Source: Coptis chinensis | Lineage: Eukaryota > Streptophyta > Magnoliopsida > Ranunculales > Ranunculaceae | Length of the DNA: 64,000 bases | Assembly (NCBI GenBank): GCA_015680905.1 | Contig: CM027383.1 | Coordinates: 40,484,501 to 40,548,500 of the forward strand | Reading direction: 5' to 3' | Part shown: in pieces, positions 60,039 to 64,000 of the stretch | Numbering within the stretch: position 1 is the first letter of the stretch | Layout: every line of letters begins with the position of its first letter | The notes under the pieces: generated by a model | The model's database searches: none | Told to the model about the DNA's origin: nothing | The model's input: the letters and a program-made list of their open reading frames with translations, nothing else | Translations under genes and position numbers: made by a program

Positions 60039-61699
60039 TCAGACTTGTAATTGTTGTGTCATGTAGAGGCCTATGATTAATATTAACGGTTCATATTCCG
60101 CTTCGTTGTTGGATGTTGCAAAATCGATCTTTATTGACTTTTGTAGCTGGGTTCCTTCTGGTGAAGTTAACACAGCCCCCAGTCTACTACTGCTATTGTT
60201 GCAAGCTCTATCTACGTAGAGGTGCCTTGTATCTAGGGTGGTTGGCTGATGAAGTGAAGTAATGAGCTCGGGTTCCCAGTTGATATCTTCGACGGGGAAG
60301 TCAGCAAGAAAATCGGCAACGACCTGACCTTTGCGAGACGTAATGGGAAAAAATTTGATGTGATGTTCTCCGAGTTCTTCAGCCCATTTGCCCATGCGAG
60401 CTGTTTTGTTGGTGGAACTCAAGACCTGCTTGATGGGTATGTTAAGACATTGATGTCGTGAGCCTAGAAGTATGGTTGAAACTTGCGAGAAGAGTATAAC
60501 AAAGATAACATTGTTTTCTCAATTGGAGAGTAATTCTTTTCTGAATCTGCCAATGTCTTGCTGGTGAAATAGACTAGTTTTTCGATTCCCTCGATCGCTT
60601 TCGCGAAAGAGGACCGAGCTGATGAAAAAATTGGTAGTCGCAAGGTAAAGCCCCAGTGTTTCTCCTTCATTTGGTTTAGATAGGATGGGCGGAGTTAATA
60701 GGTAAGCTTTCAGGTAGTTGAAAGCTTTGTGGCATTCGTCTGTCCATGTGAATGTTACGCTTTTCCTTAGTATTTCCAGGAACGGTCTACATTTGTCAGA
60801 TACACGTGAGATGAATCGGTTGAGGGCTGAAACCATGCCAAATAGCTTGTGTATTTGTTATTTGGAAGTTGGTTTTGGCAATTCAAGGAAAGCTCGTATT
60901 TGTTCTGAATTTGCTTTAATGCGTCCTTGTGAGACGAGGTATCCTAAGAATTTCCCTGAGGCTACCCCAAATACACATTTTGCTGGGTTGAGCTTCATCT
61001 TGTTGTGGCGCAATCTTCAAAAGGTTTCTTGTAGGTGATAAATGTGGTCGCCCGCAATGGTGCTTTTGACTACCACGTCGTCTATGTAGACTTCTATAGT
61101 GTCACCCAGCATGTCTTTGAACATTTTTGTGGCAAGTCTCTGGTAGGTCACGCCGGCGTTCTTCAAGCCGAATGGTAAGACGTTGTAGCAGAACATTCCT
61201 TGTTCAGTTATGAATGACGTCTTTTCCTGGTCCTCTTCTACAAGTGGTATCTGATTGTATCCGCTATATGCGTCCATAAATGATAAAATTTCATGATCGC
61301 AAGTTTGGTCTACCAGTATGTCAATCCTAGGTAGGGAGAAGCTGTCTTTTGGGCAATACTTGTTAACGTTTGTGAAGTCAATGCAGAGTCGTACCTTGCC
61401 ATTTTTCTTAGGAATGGCTACAATGTTAGCTAACTAGGTGGGGTATTCTGCCTCTCTGATGAATCCAACCTTTTTGAGCTCTTTTCTATCTCTTCATTGA
61501 TGGCTTTTTGAAATTTAAGTGCTAGTTTCCTAGGTCGTTGTTTGATAGGCTTTATAGTTGGATCTACATTTAATTTGTGGCAAGCAACCTGAGGGTCGAT
61601 TCCTAGCATATCGATATACGACCAAGCAAACACATCTTTATTGAGAGATAAAAAAAAATTAATAAGTTGCTCCTTGAGCTTGGGGTCTAAATCAGCCAC
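60039..61699 (-). pseudogene. pol: Tat-like reverse transcriptase with two RNase H domains
   Basis: 61699-61430: FFLSLNKDVFAWSYIDMLGI, LNVDPTIKPIKQRPRKLAL. 61277-61017: MDAYSGYNQIPLVEEDQEKT, LPFGLKNAGVTYQRLATKMF, EVYIDDVVVKS (catalytic DD). 60836-60519: ALNRFISRVSDKCRPFLEIL, FTWTDECHKAFNYLKAYL, then the first RNase H. 60422-60039: KWAEELGEHHIKFFPITSRK, GQVVADFLADFP, then a second RNase H (HLYVDRACNNSSSRLGAVLT, FATSNNEAEYEPLI). The added RNase H is the Tat-clade hallmark; its first catalytic Asp is kept (VDR), but the usual Gly after it is Arg. Frameshifts separate the segments. Confidence 0.92.
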
Positions 61700-61859
61700 C
61701 TACATAAACAAATTTTGGGTCATCATCTGTGCCCAAATTGACTTTCTCTCCTGGCTCGACTTGTGCTTATTTTTCCTTTGAGTTTGTCTATTGTTGATGC
61801 TGGAGGGCTGGAAGCTTGAGGATTTTGCAGTTTTGGGATGTCGTGTGCTTGCTTTAGTT

Positions 61860-62458
61860 GGAACAATGAGTCCAAGTCGGCTTGTTTCTTCCTATTGTGG
61901 ACGAATTCTGCTACGAATGTTTCGGCCAGCTTGTCGAAGTTATGGATTGAATTAGGTGCTAGCGTATAGAACCAGTCTAATGCTCTGTCCTTTAGGCTGG
62001 CTGGAAAAAATCTGCATCTAAAGTAGTCGAAGGAAGGTATTTGTAAGCGTCGGGATCTGGATCCGAACCGAGCTAGGTCTTGACACGGACCGACAGCACC
62101 ATCGTTACATTGGAAACTTTGGTTGGATGAAATAATTGGGAGGCTGCTTGTCCCGGATTTCAGTGGTGAATGGTGACGCTCTGTAAGATTGGAGCATCTT
62201 TTGGACTATCTGTGTTGCGCTGGCCTTTTCGCTTGATTTTTCCAAGCGCTGGGCGAAGTCGTCAAGGTGTTGATTTGTGGTGGTTGTAAGTGCTGCGACA
62301 CCGTTGTTATCAATGGCGTCGGGATCCATGTTGTTGGTGTTAGATGTTGTTTGTTCGCGAAGATTTTGATTCTCTTGTTGAAGGGCTATAAAAGAATCTT
62401 GGAGAGTCTTCATTTGATCTGCTAAAGCTTTGAGTTGTCCTTTCATGGTGGTTTCCAT
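61860..62458 (-). pseudogene. gag: Tat-like gag, deleted at its 3' end
   Basis: Starts at an ATG (62456-62458) with a coiled coil: LADQMKTLQDSFIALQQENQ, LDDFAQRLEKSSEKAS. The capsid core is seen in broken frames at about 61930-62080 (FFQPA, TEH..GSIR, then NSSTIGRNKPTWTH-like frames; in-frame pieces match FRCRFFPASLKDRALDWFYT-type capsids). The zinc knuckle and the whole protease are missing: the sequence passes within about 150 bases into pre-RT pol sequence (61700). The ATG lies directly beside the truncated 5' LTR. Confidence 0.75.
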
Positions 62459-62615
62459 GTATGGTTGTATTTGATATTTGGGACGATCTGAATTTGGGTC
62501 GTGGTTACGTCCTGGTGGCGTAGTACAACATGGTGATATACGAGTTGTGAAGATACGACCTGATGTGTGGACACGTGTGCTGTAATGATTGGTTTGAGAA
62601 CGGAGGGTACTTACA
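62450..62615 (-). repeat. 5' LTR remnant of the Tat-like element
   Basis: Matches 54951-55117 of the 3' LTR and ends ACTTACA at 62615, followed by GTGAG. About 310 bases of LTR, the PBS and the leader are missing; the match stops at the gag ATG. Confidence 0.88.
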
Positions 62616-63183
62616 GTGAGTTAGGTTGATTCTTGTTGCATTGGTTCCTAAGGTACCGAGAGAAATATATTGCTGGTTCGATCAATACGCTGAATTCATG
62701 AGCATAAGTTGGCCGGTTAATGTCTTAGTCCCGGAAACAAATGGTCTTTCATCAGTATTTCTAGGTTTGACTGCTGGTTGCACTGTACCGAACAATTAAA
62801 CAAAAGTCAATTGCAGCCTAATTATACAACTACACAGTACATATATACTATACCATAATAAACCTTTTACCCTAAAAATAAAAAAAATAAATAATAATAG
62901 GGCCCATAATAATATTATGAACATAATCGAAACATGGCCCTAAAACATTTAGTCCCGTTCGGCGTTCACTCTCTTGAACGGGGATTATTCAAATATATAT
63001 ATAAATGTATATCATTCCAATTATACAAATTTTTTCCTTTGGATGGATGGTTTACATCTTCATTTTTCATGCATCCTAAGATGACCACGAACATACAAAA
63101 TTTAAATCACATTAACACACGTTACACGCACGTACAATATACTATTAGCTAAGAAGTGCGTATGGTACGTACTATTCAATACA
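62616..63183. other. host DNA between Tat element and peptide gene
   Basis: 62620-62800 is open on both strands for about 57 codons, without a motif I know. 62800-63180 is AT-rich and would include the 3' UTR of the peptide gene. Confidence 0.35.
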
Positions 63184-63507
63184 TCAAGGCTTGCAAGGTT
63201 CTCCATTACAGTCACACATGGTTGAGCCAAGGGCATGATAGTTAGCATAATGACTAGGTGCTGAAGAATGCCGAACTCCTTTTGGCAGACAGTTCTCAAC
63301 CACTCGACCTCCAAAATGAACTTTTTGCTTGCTATTTGATTCTTCTGGGTTCATGGTTGCATAATCCTGAGACGACTCTGATCTTAAGAGTCTCGTTGCT
63401 TCTGCCACCTTAGTCGACGAACTGAACCCGACCAATGCATTATCTGCAGGAGACAAGAATAAAAAGAGCAAGAACAAGGACATGTAGGTAACTGTTTTAG
63501 CATACAT
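63184..63507 (-). CDS. small secreted peptide precursor (107 aa)
   Basis: Single exon from ATG 63505-63507 to TGA 63184. A signal peptide is clear: a short basic start (MYAK) and a hydrophobic core (YMSLFLLFLFLS) ending at about residue 24 (ADNA). A variable, charged middle follows (RLLRSESSQDYATMNPEESN). The C-terminal 35 residues hold four Cys and look conserved: RVVENCLPKGVRHSSAPSHY, then YHALGSTMCDCNGEPCKP. The architecture is that of plant signalling peptide precursors or small Cys-rich secreted proteins. LPKG plus SAPS recalls IDA/IDL peptides (LPKG..PPS[AG]PS), but the Cys residues and downstream part do not fit that family, so I leave it unnamed. A TATA box stands 84 bases upstream, as expected for a real gene. 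Confidence 0.8.
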   Translation of the reverse strand: MYAKTVTYMSLFLLFLFLSPADNALVGFSSSTKVAEATRLLRSESSQDYATMNPEESNSKQKVHFGGRVVENCLPKGVRHSSAPSHYANYHALGSTMCDCNGEPCKP

Positions 63508-63590
63508 TTTTGTTTGGATTGGTTTGTCTTTTGGGATGTTGTTTGTTGGTTTGTTTTTAAGAGGTGCTGGGATCTTGGAGAGTTAAGAGT

Positions 63591-63597
63591 ATTTATA
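63591..63597 (-). promoter_or_regulatory. TATA box of the peptide gene
   Basis: TATAAAT on the minus strand. A start about 30 bases downstream would give a 5' UTR of about 55 bases before the ATG at 63507. Confidence 0.7.
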
Positions 63598-63599
63598 CA

Positions 63600-64000
63600 G
63601 GAGGTTTTGAGAAGCTTATTTGGATTAAAGTTGGAGAAGGCTATAAATGGGCTCGTGAGTTGAGATGAAATGCAGATGAGCCCAGCTCATAGCTAGTGAG
63701 CAAGCGTACTTAAGTTGTTGGGTGGATGGATTTAGTTGTGGGAGGGAGAGCCTTTTGACTATGCAACTGAGAGCATGCCCGTGCTCTTGACTCTACATTT
63801 CTTGCTCGTCAAAACATACTTTTCTACCAAACTAAGACTGCTGTATTTTTTTTTTTGGTTCTGTTTTTTTTCGTCACCACATCAACTTGATTCCAAGAGG
63901 CCAAGACCAACCTGTTCCACTCTACCAACTGATCAATGGACTTGTGGTTAATTAAGACTATCATGTATGACACATTTTATTGTGGCAAAATGAGCATATA
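63600..64000. other. upstream flank of the peptide gene
   Basis: No gene recognised. It is likely promoter sequence and spacer. Confidence 0.35.

Larger units (their letters stand above)
54642..62615 (-). mobile_element. Tat-like Ty3/gypsy element with antisense ORF, degenerate
   Basis: Flanked by GTGAG (54637-54641 and 62616-62620). On the minus strand: a 5' LTR remnant, gag, RT, RNase H, a second RNase H, integrase, then an antisense spliced ORF, PPT (AAAGGGGGTTG, near 55118-55128) and a full 3' LTR. Two RNase H domains and an antisense ORF with a gypsy-type domain are hallmarks of the Tat lineage. Protease and most of the 5' LTR are deleted, and many stops are present. Confidence 0.92.

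Noticed and set aside
62620..62815. Open frames on both strands right of the Tat element
   Set aside because: No start context, splice signals or motif; not enough to call a gene.

Overview
The window looks like nuclear DNA of a flowering plant, probably a eudicot. It is AT-rich, has GT-AG introns, fragments of plant housekeeping genes (ribosomal protein eS19, CDC48), and dense, nested plant transposable elements (Athila and Tat gypsy, Copia, L1-type LINE, CACTA, Helitron). No bacterial, organellar or viral gene order is present. The species cannot be named from the sequence.

Layout. 1-9.5 kb holds degraded genic and transposon remnants: a MULE/FAR1 tail, an eS19-like two-exon gene that seems to be decaying, a non-autonomous CACTA remnant, a broken but intron-containing CDC48 copy and a Helitron helicase tail. 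9.5-13.3 kb holds a three-copy tandem repeat, a foldback MITE, a solo Tat-type LTR with a TCAAC target duplication, a LINE 3' fragment and one probably real small gene (12793-13128, minus). 13.3-62.6 kb is a transposon nest of about 49 kb. An Athila-like gypsy element (13345-45778, duplication GAATG) has a 17,071-base CACTA element (14531-31601, duplication TAA) inside its 5' LTR. An L1-type LINE in minus orientation (about 45958-54360) has a gutted Copia element (45982-50451, duplication GAGGT) in its 3' UTR. A Tat-like gypsy element in minus orientation (54642-62615, duplication GTGAG) carries a spliced antisense gene. 62.6-64 kb returns to host DNA with a small secreted-peptide gene (63184-63507, minus) and its TATA box.

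How it works together. None of the autonomous elements looks intact; each has stops, frameshifts or deletions. The most unusual structures are: (1) the Athila-like element carries two related extra ORFs after pol, a second GC-rich leader-like array with its own TATA box, and four polypurine-tract-like motifs; (2) the CACTA element carries a captured exon of a heavy-metal-associated isoprenylated plant protein (HIPP), flanked by direct repeats, and a second unrecognised spliced gene remnant; (3) the Tat-like element has an antisense spliced ORF, while its 5' LTR is reduced to about 160 bases joined directly to gag. The two best host gene candidates are the conserved 111-residue protein, whose upstream region was split by the Athila insertion 217 bases from its start codon, and the 107-residue secreted peptide precursor.

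All calls rest on reading the sequence and on memory of family signatures. No alignment or database search was run. Element boundaries rest on target duplications read directly in the sequence.
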